Of a DNA stretch of 64,000 nt, positions 17,085-24,566 are shown piece by piece. The notes beneath the pieces were generated by a model. It was not told the origin of the DNA. It saw only the letters and a program-made list of their open reading frames with translations, and did not search any database. The DNA is from JAJZRJ01 sp040757055 (GTDB taxonomy: Bacteria > Desulfobacterota > Desulfobulbia > Desulfobulbales > Desulfurivibrionaceae). The DNA lies in the NCBI GenBank assembly GCA_040757055.1, contig JBFLXY010000001.1, positions 124,001 to 188,000 of the forward strand, given 5' to 3'. The first letter of the stretch is position 1. Every line of letters starts with the position of its first letter. A program made the translations under genes and the position numbers.

Positions 17085-17831
17085 ATGCCGGCCGTGGGCA
17101 GCCAGTTCGTCCGCTCTGCCAGACTCCTGCTCCTGATCTCCTGGGCCTGGTTTCTTCTCCGGCTCAGGCTGCCCTTGGGGAGAAACGACCTGGCAAAGCT
17201 TCTGCACCCGGACCTCTGGTGGCTGGTGACGGCAGGGACCGTCGTGGTTTCCCTCTTTGCCGTGGCCACGCTCTGCAACCGCTCCGTCGGCCGGAGCACG
17301 CCCTTCCGCCAGATGTCGGCCCTGTCCGGCATGTTGCTCCTGTTGCTGCCGCTCCTCTATTTCTTCAATATCGGCCAGGGACACTTTGGCGAAGACGCCC
17401 TGCGGAAACGTTCCATGCCCGCAGGGAAAAACGGCGTCATGCCCCCATCCCTCCCGGAAACAACGCCCACAGCGACGACCGGCAGGACGACCCGACTCCT
17501 CATCGATGATTTTCAATCCCTGCTCAACAATCCATCCTCCCATATCAACAAAAAAGTGACCCTCGTGGGCATGCTCCTTCCCGACGACAAGGCTCCTGCC
17601 GGCGAGACCTTCTACTGTTGCCGTTTCCGGATCAACTGCTGCGCCGCCGACGCCATGCCGGTTGGCGTCATGGTCTGGCACCAGTCGCCAGTCAGATTGA
17701 GCGCGGGAAGTTGGGTACGGATAGAGGGGACCTTGCGGCGGCTCGAGTTGCCGGACACCCCGAAACAGCTCGTCGTCGAGGCCGACACCGTTCTGCCGGT
17801 CATGGCACCGGATTCGCCCTATGTATTATGA
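17085..17831 (+). CDS. TIGR03943-family protein (YcgQ-like), partner of the permease
   Basis: 248-aa protein with two or three N-terminal membrane helices (to about residue 97) and a soluble domain with VTLVGMLLP, the Cys-rich FYCCRFRINCCAADAMPVGV (about residues 181-200) and a final WVRIEGTL strand, the pattern of TIGR03943/DUF1980. Such proteins are encoded next to YraQ-type permeases (for example Bacillus ycgR-ycgQ). It starts 4 bases after the permease gene. The CC...CC pair could bind a metal; function is unproven. It is the last gene of the zinc operon. Confidence 0.85.
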   Translation: MPAVGSQFVRSARLLLLISWAWFLLRLRLPLGRNDLAKLLHPDLWWLVTAGTVVVSLFAVATLCNRSVGRSTPFRQMSALSGMLLLLLPLLYFFNIGQGHFGEDALRKRSMPAGKNGVMPPSLPETTPTATTGRTTRLLIDDFQSLLNNPSSHINKKVTLVGMLLPDDKAPAGETFYCCRFRINCCAADAMPVGVMVWHQSPVRLSAGSWVRIEGTLRRLELPDTPKQLVVEADTVLPVMAPDSPYVL

Positions 17832-17952
17832 AAATTGACGCCGCCGGGCCATGATCTCCCCTCTCCCCCCGGCAGGCCGACTGTCGTCTTGCTGGCCGGC
17901 AAAAAACCCTTCGTAAAAAGATCTGAAAACCTCCCGTGTGTGGGCCGCGACA

Positions 17953-17984
17953 CAAAAAGAAACGGCGCCCCAGGGGGCGCCGTT
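17953..17984 (-). terminator. rho-independent terminator of the glycine-zipper gene
   Basis: Near-perfect hairpin AACGGCGCCCC / GGGGCGCCGTT (17961-17984), followed on the minus strand by a TTTCTTTTT run. It lies 30 bases beyond the stop of the minus-strand gene. Confidence 0.85.
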
Positions 17985-18014
17985 TGTCTTCACATCGCTT
18001 GAAGCCGCTGCAGA

Positions 18015-18395
18015 TCAATCGTAATGGCGGTGCCGCTCCCGGCCCGCATGGGCATATCTCCCCTCATGCTTGTGCTTCTGCCTGTAATGGCCAAGGTGAC
18101 GGCCATTGTCGTGATGGCGGTGCTTCTTTTTGTCGCGGAGCACGACCACCTTTTCCCGCACCACCACCTTCTCCGGCTTCCGGTCGGCGGTGACGACCGC
18201 AACCCCAACCGCGCCGCCCAGGCCACCCCCGACAATGGCCCCCTCCCGGCCGCCGACGGCGGAACCGACCGCCGCCCCGGCCGCGGCTCCGATGGCCCCG
18301 CCGATCACCGCACTGCCGTCCACGCTCTCAGCCCGGGCCGGGGCGGCAAAACCGATCACCGCCACCAGGGCCAGCACTCCCAAACGCTTTGTCAT
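18015..18395 (-). CDS. glycine-zipper envelope protein with His-rich tail
   Basis: 126-aa exported protein: Sec signal peptide (residues 1-22, cut after ARA), then a glycine-zipper segment (AVIGGAIGAAAGAAVGSAVG and a following GGGLGG block) of the kind seen in YmgG/SlyB-like outer-envelope proteins, then a basic and His-rich tail (KKKHRHHDNGRHLGHYRQKH). No enzyme motif is present. The tail may bind metal, which is only suggestive given the zinc operon next to it on the other strand. A clear terminator follows. Confidence 0.8.
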   Translation of the reverse strand: MTKRLGVLALVAVIGFAAPARAESVDGSAVIGGAIGAAAGAAVGSAVGGREGAIVGGGLGGAVGVAVVTADRKPEKVVVREKVVVLRDKKKHRHHDNGRHLGHYRQKHKHEGRYAHAGRERHRHYD

Positions 18396-18604
18396 ACCTT
18401 TCCCTCATTGGCTGTTGGACGATACCGCCGACCACTATCGGGGTGAACGCCCATTTTCCTGGACCTCCGAAAAACCGCCGACCCAAAACAGGCAGCGGCA
18501 CAGCGCCTCCGTAACTCCCACTATACAGAAAAGCGGGAACGCGCAACAGGAAAAAGTAAGAATCTTATTAAATACTAAAAATTCAGACAGCCCAACGAAT
18601 CCGT

Positions 18605-19450
18605 CTACTTCCGAAGCCGTTCCGGATCGATGCCGTGGCGATTGATGGCGTATGCGCCCGGCGGATCGGTGAAGGGCATAATGAGCATGTGCCAGAGGTT
18701 GTTCCGGGCCGGGTCGCGAAACTGGGCGAGACCAATGGTCATTCCCTCGTGGCCCATCACCGGCTGGGCGCGGTAGGTGCCGAAAATGCGGTCCCACCAC
18801 GGAAAGTTGAAGCCGAAGTTGCTGTTGGTCTCGCGGATGGCCACCGAATGGTGGACCCGGTGCTGGTCCGGCGTGACCACAAGCAATCGCAGATAACGAT
18901 CCAGGGCCAGGGGCAGCTTCACGTTGCCGTGGTTGAACATGGCGGTGCCATTGAGGATGATCTCGAAGAGGATCACGGTCACGACCGAAGGCCCCAAGGC
19001 AGCGATGACGGTCATCTTGATGACCATGCTGATGACGATCTCCATGGGATGGAACCTGAGGCCGGTGGTCACGTCGATGTCCAGGTCGGCGTGGTGCATC
19101 ATGTGCAGCCGCCAGAGGATGGGCATGGTGTGGAACATGGCGTGCTGGAGATAGACCACCAGGTCGAGGGCGAGAATCCCCAGCGTCACCTCCAGCCAGA
19201 TCGGCAGGACCAACACGTTCAAAAGCCCCCAGCCCTGCTCCCGGGCCGCAGCGGCCACCTCCACCCCAAGCACCGGAAAGAGCAGACGCACCGTGAGGGT
19301 ACCCACCGCCACCACCCCGAGATTGCTCAGCCAGCGCACCCTCTTGCCGGTGCGCAGCACCCGCCGGGGAAACAGCATCTCGCCCAGGGCCACCAGCGCC
19401 AGGATGCTGAAGAAGGTCAAAAGCCGGATCATCGCTTCATGTGCCATCAT
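18605..19450 (-). CDS. sterol desaturase / fatty-acid hydroxylase superfamily protein
   Basis: Integral membrane di-iron oxygenase-type protein of 281 aa. The three His clusters are visible: H-x3-H (HAMFH), H-x2-HH (HMMHH) and H-x2-HH (HRVHH), with four hydrophobic segments around them. The start at 19450 is one of several close options (GTG 19456, ATG 19447). Family members need oxygen to hydroxylate or desaturate lipids, which would be unusual in a strict anaerobe and may point to microaerobic tolerance. Substrate unknown. About 210 bases without a gene separate it from the glycine-zipper gene downstream. Confidence 0.9.
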   Translation of the reverse strand: MMAHEAMIRLLTFFSILALVALGEMLFPRRVLRTGKRVRWLSNLGVVAVGTLTVRLLFPVLGVEVAAAAREQGWGLLNVLVLPIWLEVTLGILALDLVVYLQHAMFHTMPILWRLHMMHHADLDIDVTTGLRFHPMEIVISMVIKMTVIAALGPSVVTVILFEIILNGTAMFNHGNVKLPLALDRYLRLLVVTPDQHRVHHSVAIRETNSNFGFNFPWWDRIFGTYRAQPVMGHEGMTIGLAQFRDPARNNLWHMLIMPFTDPPGAYAINRHGIDPERLRK

Positions 19451-19484
19451 GCCCACCCCGGCAAACCACCGCCGAAAAGTCCCT

Positions 19485-19583
19485 TCAATCCTTGCCGCCC
19501 AAGGTCCGGGAGAGGCAATAGCCGAGCAGCACGATGATCGCGCCCCAGCTCACTCCCATGAACAGCCAGCCGCTAGGCGACAT
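19485..19583 (-). CDS. MetS-like small subunit of NSS transporter, 32 aa
   Basis: Very short gene overlapping the 3' end of the NSS transporter gene by 11 bases. The 32 residues begin MSPSGWLFMGVSWGAIIVLL and end in a basic tail, i.e. one membrane helix with the SGW...VSWG pattern of the MetS partner of the MetP-type methionine/alanine importers. Position directly after the NSS gene on the same strand is also the usual arrangement. Its role is to support activity or stability of the transporter. Confidence 0.8.
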   Translation of the reverse strand: MSPSGWLFMGVSWGAIIVLLGYCLSRTLGGKD

Positions 19584-21132
19584 AGTGTTCCCCCCTGGCC
19601 TTGCGCCGCCGCCAGCTCATCCGCACCAGCACCGCCAGCACCACCAGGAGCAGGAAAAGCCCCAGCCGCGTGCCCAGCACATAGGGCAGATCCGCCTCGC
19701 TCACGCCCTTGAGCAGCATGACCGGCAGCCAATCCTGCACCAGCCAGAAACCCAGGATGGCCAGGAGAAAAGTCGGGGTGATGTATTTGATGATGAAGCG
19801 GTAGAACTTCGGGATGGTGATGTCGGAGCCGGCGTGCAGTTCGGTCCAGGCGCGGTCCATACCGAAGACCCAGGCAAAGAGGATGGTCTCCACCGTGGCG
19901 AAGAGCACCAGGAAGAAGGAGCCGCCCCAGAAATCGAGTTCGTCCACCACCCCGCGGCCCAGGAAGAAGATGGCCGGCTGGGTAAGGACAAAGGTAACGG
20001 CCATGAAGATGGCGACGGCCTTCCGGCGGGAAAGATTGAACTCGTCCTCCAGAAAGGCCACCGCCGGCTGGGCCAGCGAGATGGAGGAGGTGATGCCGGC
20101 GATGAAGAGCAGGAAAAACCAGGCAAAACCGAAGAAGTGACCAAAGGCAAGCTTCTGGAGCACCAGCGGCATGGTGACGAAACCCAGGTTGAAGACCCCG
20201 CCCCTGGCGATGCCGGCCATGGCCTCGCTGCCGAAAAAGGCGAAGGCGGCCGGGATCACCAGGCTGGCCCCCAGCACCACCTCGGCGAATTCGTTGGCCG
20301 AAGCCGCGGTGAGCCCCGAAAGGGCCACGTCGTCGTTTTTCCTGAGATAGCTCGCGTAGGTGAGGATGACGCCGATGCCGCAGCTCAAGGTAAAAAAGAT
20401 CTGCCCGGCGGCGGCCAGCCAGACCCGGGAATTTTTCAGGGCCGACCAGTCCGGGTTCCAGAGGTAGCCCAGGCCGTTGACCACATTGTTTTCGGGCTGG
20501 GCCGGATCCGGAGTGCCGAGCAGGAAGACCCGCGCCACCAGGAGAATCGCGAGCAGCAGCAACAGCGGCACCCCGATCTTGCAGACCCGCTCGATACCGC
20601 CCTGCACGCCGAAGTAAAGCACCACGCCGTTGATCAAAAAGGTGATGAGGAAAAAGGTATAGGCTACGCCGAGGCCCGAGAAGTGCTCATTGGCCACAAT
20701 TCCCTGGTAACCGCGGAGAAAGGCGAGCATCGATTCGCTGTCGGTGCAGGCGGCGTACTTGCCGGTAAGAGCAAAGAGGCTGTAGCCCAAAAGCCACGAC
20801 TCGATATAGAGGTAGTAGAGGAAGATGACGATGGGGCCGAAGATGCCGATCACCCCGAAATATTTGATGAAGCGGTTTTTCTCCCACAGGGAGTGGAACA
20901 TGCCGGGCGCGGTGCTGTGGCCAAAGCCGCCGCCGAAGCGACCAATGGTCCATTCGATCCACATGAGCGGCAGGCCAAGGAAGAGCAACGCGATAAAATA
21001 GGGGATCATGAAGGCGCCCCCGCCGTTCTGCACCACCTGGCCGGGAAAGCGCAGAAAGTTCCCCAGGCCGATGGCGCTGCCCGCCACCGCCATGATCACT
21101 CCCAATCTGCTCGCCCACTTCTCTTCTGCCAT
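19573..21132 (-). CDS. sodium-dependent transporter of the NSS/SNF family
   Basis: 519-aa, about 12-helix sodium symporter for amino acids. The N-terminal signature GNFLRFPGQVVQNGGGAFMI (about residues 24-43), which forms the sodium and substrate sites in LeuT-fold carriers, is present. ASYLRKNDDVAL (about residue 260) is the usual cytoplasmic loop of prokaryotic members. Twelve helices plus a MetS-like partner gene suggest a methionine or alanine importer. Upstream lie about 270 bases without a gene. Confidence 0.93.
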   Translation of the reverse strand: MAEEKWASRLGVIMAVAGSAIGLGNFLRFPGQVVQNGGGAFMIPYFIALLFLGLPLMWIEWTIGRFGGGFGHSTAPGMFHSLWEKNRFIKYFGVIGIFGPIVIFLYYLYIESWLLGYSLFALTGKYAACTDSESMLAFLRGYQGIVANEHFSGLGVAYTFFLITFLINGVVLYFGVQGGIERVCKIGVPLLLLLAILLVARVFLLGTPDPAQPENNVVNGLGYLWNPDWSALKNSRVWLAAAGQIFFTLSCGIGVILTYASYLRKNDDVALSGLTAASANEFAEVVLGASLVIPAAFAFFGSEAMAGIARGGVFNLGFVTMPLVLQKLAFGHFFGFAWFFLLFIAGITSSISLAQPAVAFLEDEFNLSRRKAVAIFMAVTFVLTQPAIFFLGRGVVDELDFWGGSFFLVLFATVETILFAWVFGMDRAWTELHAGSDITIPKFYRFIIKYITPTFLLAILGFWLVQDWLPVMLLKGVSEADLPYVLGTRLGLFLLLVVLAVLVRMSWRRRKARGEHYVA

Positions 21133-21402
21133 TCCCTCGCCCCTCTTGCTTCGTTCCTCCAGTTACCTCCCTCCAGCCCTCCCCGTCAAGCCTGGAGTTG
21201 CCAGCTTCCGGCATCTGAAGGACCAAAGGGCGCGAAGCCATAAAGCTGAAGACTAACTCCGCCGCCCCAGTCGGACGAAGTCGGGATTCAACCCGACGAA
21301 CGCAACCGTTGTCTGCCAGGGGCCGCCGGCATCGACCACCCAATCCGCCCGGCCCGCCACGCAGAAACGAAAGAACACGACAATCTGACCATCTCCCGCG
21401 TC
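21133..21402. other. intergenic region with a small hairpin
   Basis: No gene or clear promoter seen. A perfect 6-bp inverted repeat GTCGGG-ATTCAA-CCCGAC lies at 21280-21297, preceded by a further GTCGG. Without a U-run it is not a convincing terminator for either neighbour. Function unknown. Confidence 0.4.
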
Positions 21403-22359
21403 TTACTCATGGCCGGGCGCGGCAAGAGCGAGATAATGCAACCGCTTCAATTCCCGTCGGCCAAGGGTAACGGTGTCAAGGATCAGCCCGCAGGCCAAAG
21501 ACAGGAAGGCAAGGATCATGATGCCGGTGGCAAGAATAGCAGTGGGAAAGCGCGGCACCAGACCGGTGGCCGCGTAGGTCAGAATGACCGGCACCGCCAA
21601 CCCTACTGCCAAGGACGCCAGCAGGGCGAACAGCAGCGCAAAAAAGGCCAGCGGCCGTTCCTCCTTGAAAAGATTCACGATGGTCACGAAGATACGGTAG
21701 CCGTCGCGGTATGTGTGGAGCTTGCTCTCCGAACCGGCTGGCCGCGCACCATAGGGGGTCACCACCTCGGCAACCGGCATGCGCAATTCCAGAGCGTGGA
21801 CAGCGAGTTCGGTCTCGGTCTCGAACCCTTTGGCCTGGGCCGGGAAAGATTTGACGAAGCGGCGGGAGAGCACCCGGTAGCCGGAAAGCATGTCGGTCAG
21901 GGTACGGCCAAAAAGGAATGACACGCAGCCGGTCAAGAGCCGGTTGCCGAACCGGTGACCCTGACGAAAGGCTTCGCCCTCGTGTTGGGTGAGCCGGGTG
22001 CCAACCACCATGTCGAGCTGTTCCTCAAGCAATTTCGTGATCATCTTCGGCGCACTCGGAGCATGGTAGGTGGAATCGCCGTCCACCAGGATATAGATGT
22101 CCGCTTCGATGTCAGAAAACATCCGGCGTAGCACGTTGCCCTTGCCCTGGAGCCGCTCCAGGCGCACTACCGCGCCGGCCTCGGTGGCCCGCTGGCTTGT
22201 CCGGTCCTCGGAGTTGTTGTCGTACACATAGATCGTGGCCAGAGGCAACACAGCCCGGAAATCATGCACCACCTGGGCCACAGTCTGTTCCTCGTTGTAG
22301 CAAGGCACCAGGACCGCGATGCTCTGGCGCGAAAAATCACAGCCCTGTTGCTGACTCAT
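21403..22359 (-). CDS. family 2 glycosyltransferase with C-terminal membrane segments
   Basis: 318-aa polyprenyl-phosphate-type glycosyltransferase (GT-A fold, DPM1/GtrB-like). The nucleotide-sugar site is visible as VLVPCYNEEQTV, YVYDNNSEDRT and the metal-binding VDGDSTY (about residue 93). Two hydrophobic helices at the C-terminus (about residues 235-305) anchor it in the membrane. The start at 22359 is set by an AGGGAGGG ribosome binding site. Such enzymes load a sugar onto a lipid carrier for envelope glycans; the sugar cannot be read. Confidence 0.9.
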   Translation of the reverse strand: MSQQQGCDFSRQSIAVLVPCYNEEQTVAQVVHDFRAVLPLATIYVYDNNSEDRTSQRATEAGAVVRLERLQGKGNVLRRMFSDIEADIYILVDGDSTYHAPSAPKMITKLLEEQLDMVVGTRLTQHEGEAFRQGHRFGNRLLTGCVSFLFGRTLTDMLSGYRVLSRRFVKSFPAQAKGFETETELAVHALELRMPVAEVVTPYGARPAGSESKLHTYRDGYRIFVTIVNLFKEERPLAFFALLFALLASLAVGLAVPVILTYAATGLVPRFPTAILATGIMILAFLSLACGLILDTVTLGRRELKRLHYLALAAPGHE

Positions 22360-22687
22360 TGGCCCGTCCCTCCCTGTTGGCTCCATTCATGCGATGCACT
22401 CGACAGAATACCAGCCGCGCCTTGAAATGTTTTCGATATGACGGCAGCAACCGGCAACAAGCCGAGTCGCCCACGAGTCCACCACGCGAAGTGCCCCAAA
22501 AAACACCCGGCACGATCTGGTTGCCTGAAATGGGGGGAACCGATCCCGGAAGCCAGGCGCCAGGCCCAGCCCGGTTGCGAAGACTGCGTGCAGTGCCAGA
22601 ACTGGCTGGAAAAAGGCCACGGCTTCTGGCCGTGAAGCGTACCGGTCAATTGTGGTCAATCGCTGTTTATTGCCAAAAACCGGAAAG
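22360..22687. other. intergenic region between tRNA-Leu and the glycosyltransferase
   Basis: 328 bases without a convincing gene. The only structure I see is the tRNA-Leu terminator at 22610-22634; the remainder shows no recognisable promoter or repeat. Confidence 0.5.
22610..22634 (-). terminator. terminator downstream of tRNA-Leu(UAA)
   Basis: On the minus strand CACGGC-CAGAA-GCCGTG is followed by GCCTTTTTCC, a compact rho-independent terminator about 55 bases beyond the tRNA. Confidence 0.75.
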
Positions 22688-22775
22688 TGGTGCCCGGGGC
22701 GGGAATCGAACCCGCACAATGCGAAGCATCGAGGGATTTTAAGTCCCTTGCGTCTACCAGTTTCGCCACCCGGGC
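22688..22775 (-). tRNA. tRNA-Leu (anticodon UAA)
   Basis: 88-base class II tRNA with encoded CCA. The acceptor stem GCCCGGG/CCCGGGC, anticodon arm GGGA-CU-UAA-AA-UCCC, a long variable arm and the GGTTCGATTCC T-arm are all visible. UAA reads UUA and UUG leucine codons. Confidence 0.97.
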
Positions 22776-22827
22776 GCGGGTTTCTGGTTGCCACAATGAT
22801 CAAGCCGGATGTACCACACGGTCCGAC

Positions 22828-22860
22828 AAAAAGCAACGCCGGCCGCTGAAATCAGCGGCC
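22828..22860 (-). terminator. probable terminator of the AMMECR1 gene
   Basis: A perfect palindrome GGCCGCTGA-TT-TCAGCGGCC starts four bases past the stop codon on the minus strand, with a TTTTT run eight bases further. The offset U-run makes it imperfect but likely functional. Confidence 0.6.
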
Positions 22861-22863
22861 CGG

Positions 22864-23460
22864 TCATCCATGCCCGGACTCGCTGAAGTACTGCACCTGA
22901 TAGGTCATCACCGTGAGGGTGCCGTGCTGCCAGGCGTCCATGGCCAGGCCGGCCTTGAGGCAGAGGTGGTCGAGAAAATTGCGCGGATCGGGCAACTGTT
23001 CCCAGACCTGGGGCAGGAAGGTGGCGTAGCAGCCTTCCTGGCGGATGATGAGGCCATCGATGCCGGGACGGATTTTGGCAAGCAGGTCGGCCGCGTCGCC
23101 ATAGTCAAGCGGCTGCGGCTCGGTGAGCACGCTCACCTCCACCTCCACTGCCGCCAACTCTTCGGCAGTGAGCGGAGGGAAACGCGGGTCGCAGAAGGCG
23201 GCATTGATGGCATTCTCCCGCACCCCTTCCGCAATGGTGGTGGTGGCGGTCAGGCTGCCGATGCAGCCGCGCAACTGGCCGCAGCATTTGAGAGTGACAA
23301 AGGTGCCGCGGTGCTGCTGGAGGGCCGGGGCCGCAAGGGTCTCGCGCCCCACCGCTGGCACCGGCAAGCCAAGCCGTTCGCCAATGGTCTGGCGGGCCAA
23401 GGCCACCAAAGCCTTGCCCTCGGCCTCGCTGATCGGTCCCGCACTTTTCTCTTCGCCCAT
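22864..23460 (-). CDS. amrA: AMMECR1-domain protein (AmmeMemoRadiSam system protein A)
   Basis: 198-aa AMMECR1 protein. The family hallmark LRGCIGSL (about residues 63-70) is present, with a FVTLK strand just before it and DPRFPPLTAEEL and LLIRPG/GIDGLII-type segments after. In many anaerobes this protein is encoded with a MEMO protein and a radical SAM enzyme (the AmmeMemoRadiSam trio); neither is in this window. Biochemical function unknown. The symbol is a family label. Confidence 0.9.
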   Translation of the reverse strand: MGEEKSAGPISEAEGKALVALARQTIGERLGLPVPAVGRETLAAPALQQHRGTFVTLKCCGQLRGCIGSLTATTTIAEGVRENAINAAFCDPRFPPLTAEELAAVEVEVSVLTEPQPLDYGDAADLLAKIRPGIDGLIIRQEGCYATFLPQVWEQLPDPRNFLDHLCLKAGLAMDAWQHGTLTVMTYQVQYFSESGHG

Positions 23461-23560
23461 CCGCCCCTCCCTGTTTGACCTTTCCTGCTGCCTTGACTAT
23501 GTTGTAGCAGGATTTGCCCCTTGGGGCAACGGCCCGCAACCCTTCGCAACCAGGCCCGCC

Positions 23561-23935
23561 ATGCGCCTTGCCGCCATCATCATCGCCGCCGTTCTGCTGC
23601 CGGCCATCGCCGTCGGGGCCGATCTCGCCAATGGCCGACGCCTCTATCGCGATTCGACCCTTGGGGGAGGCACCTCGGGCAAGTGCTGCTTCACCTGCCA
23701 TGAGCAGGGGCGCGACCTTCGGCCCGACCTGGACCGGCGCAGCCGTTTTGAGGTAATGGGCATTGCCATGGCAGGAGTTGCCGAGGTGGTGAACTTCTGC
23801 ATCGAAGTAGGGCTGCGCGGCCAGGAGATCGACCCCAAGGGAAAGGAAATGGGCGACCTCATCGCCTACCTCGCCTGGCTCGGCAACGCACAGCGCGACC
23901 CGGCCCTGCTCGCCGACCTCACCTGCCAGCCATAA
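23561..23935 (+). CDS. small monohaem cytochrome c-like protein
   Basis: 124-aa exported protein with a signal peptide (MRLAAIIIAAVLLPAIAVGA) and one haem-binding motif CFTCH (about residues 47-51), preceded by an extra Cys. The C-terminal GDLIAYLAWLG helix is typical of class I cytochromes c. The likely axial Met could be in the EMGDL or VMGIAM region. An RBS is weak. It may serve as a periplasmic electron carrier; partner unknown. Confidence 0.82.
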   Translation: MRLAAIIIAAVLLPAIAVGADLANGRRLYRDSTLGGGTSGKCCFTCHEQGRDLRPDLDRRSRFEVMGIAMAGVAEVVNFCIEVGLRGQEIDPKGKEMGDLIAYLAWLGNAQRDPALLADLTCQP

Positions 23936-23968
23936 AAAAAGGCCCCTGCCGTTGCCGACAGGGGCCTT
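23934..23968 (-). terminator. terminator of the HesB-like selenoprotein gene
   Basis: Hairpin AAGGCCCCTG / CAGGGGCCTT (10 bp) followed on the minus strand by TTTTTTT. It lies 25 bases past the selenoprotein stop. The same hairpin abuts the stop of the convergent cytochrome gene, but no U-run follows on the plus strand. Confidence 0.9.
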
Positions 23969-23993
23969 GCTCACGCTTTTTGTCCAGCCAGGA

Positions 23994-24332
23994 TCAGCAG
24001 CCGCAGGAACCGCTGCTGCCGCAGGAGCTGCCGCAACCGCCGCCACCGCCCAGCGGCTTGGCCGGCGAGATGGCGAAACCGGAGCGGGGTCCGGCATCGA
24101 TGAAATCGACCTTGATCACCCCGCACTGATTGCTCAGGCTGTTGTCGATAAGAAACTTGATCCCGCCGTGTTCAAAGGTTGCGTCGTTCGCCTTTGGCTC
24201 ATCCAGAGCCAATCCCAGGGAGGGACCGGCTCAGCCGCCCTGCATCAGGGCGACCCGCACCGGCGAGTCGATCTTGTTGTCTTCCAGGTAGCCCTTCAGT
24301 TTGGCCACCGCCAGGTCCGTTACCTCAAGCAT
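23994..24332 (-). CDS. HesB/IscA-like selenoprotein (in-frame UGA = Sec34)
   Basis: A-type iron-sulfur protein family member, 112 aa if the UGA at 24231-24233 is read as selenocysteine. The ATG at 24332 follows a perfect AAGGAGG. Residues 1-33 (MLEVTDLAVAKLKGYL ... RVALMQGG) and the part after the UGA (AGPSLGLALDEP ...) are two halves of one HesB/IscA domain, and U34 falls where IscA has its first conserved cluster-ligand Cys. The tail is Gly/Cys-rich with C100, C104, C110 and C112. A SECIS-like hairpin starts 18 bases past the UGA. HesB-like selenoproteins are a known Sec family. A conventional gene caller would report only the second half or nothing. Confidence 0.88.
24194..24212 (-). promoter_or_regulatory. 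bacterial SECIS-like hairpin of the HesB-like selenoprotein
   Basis: On the mRNA, UUGGCUCUGGAUGAGCCAA folds into a perfect 7-bp stem with loop UGGAU. The loop has G in its first two positions and begins 25 bases after the UGA, both within the usual limits for bacterial SECIS elements recognised by SelB. Confidence 0.75.
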
Positions 24333-24566
24333 GATGGTGCCTCCTTGTGCACGTCTAAACGAAACGACCCGGGATCACCGGGCCGCAACTTGAAACCAGG
24401 AAATCGTGGATACAGCGCACCGCAATTTAAGTGGTACGTTAAGCAATGTGCAGCCAGAAGTCAAGCAGAAGGTTTTGTTTTGACCTCGGCTGCAAACACG
24501 CTATAACAAAGACGAGAAGAGGCCGCGCGGCCATTGACCAACCGGGACTGCCCAGGAGCGAAGCAG

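Noticed and set aside
21280..21297. GTCGGGATTCAACCCGAC hairpin as a terminator or CRISPR repeat remnant
   Set aside because: Single copy, no U-run and no neighbouring repeats.
24208..24232. Alternative 10-bp hairpin directly after the UGA (AGCCGGUCCC/GGGAUUGGCU) as the SECIS
   Set aside because: Its loop would lie only 9 bases after the UGA and has no G in the first positions; the downstream 7-bp hairpin fits better.
23994..24332. HesB-like gene as a pseudogene broken by a stop
   Set aside because: The only interruption is a UGA at a Cys position, with a SECIS-like hairpin in place, a perfect ribosome binding site and a strong terminator; selenocysteine explains all of it.
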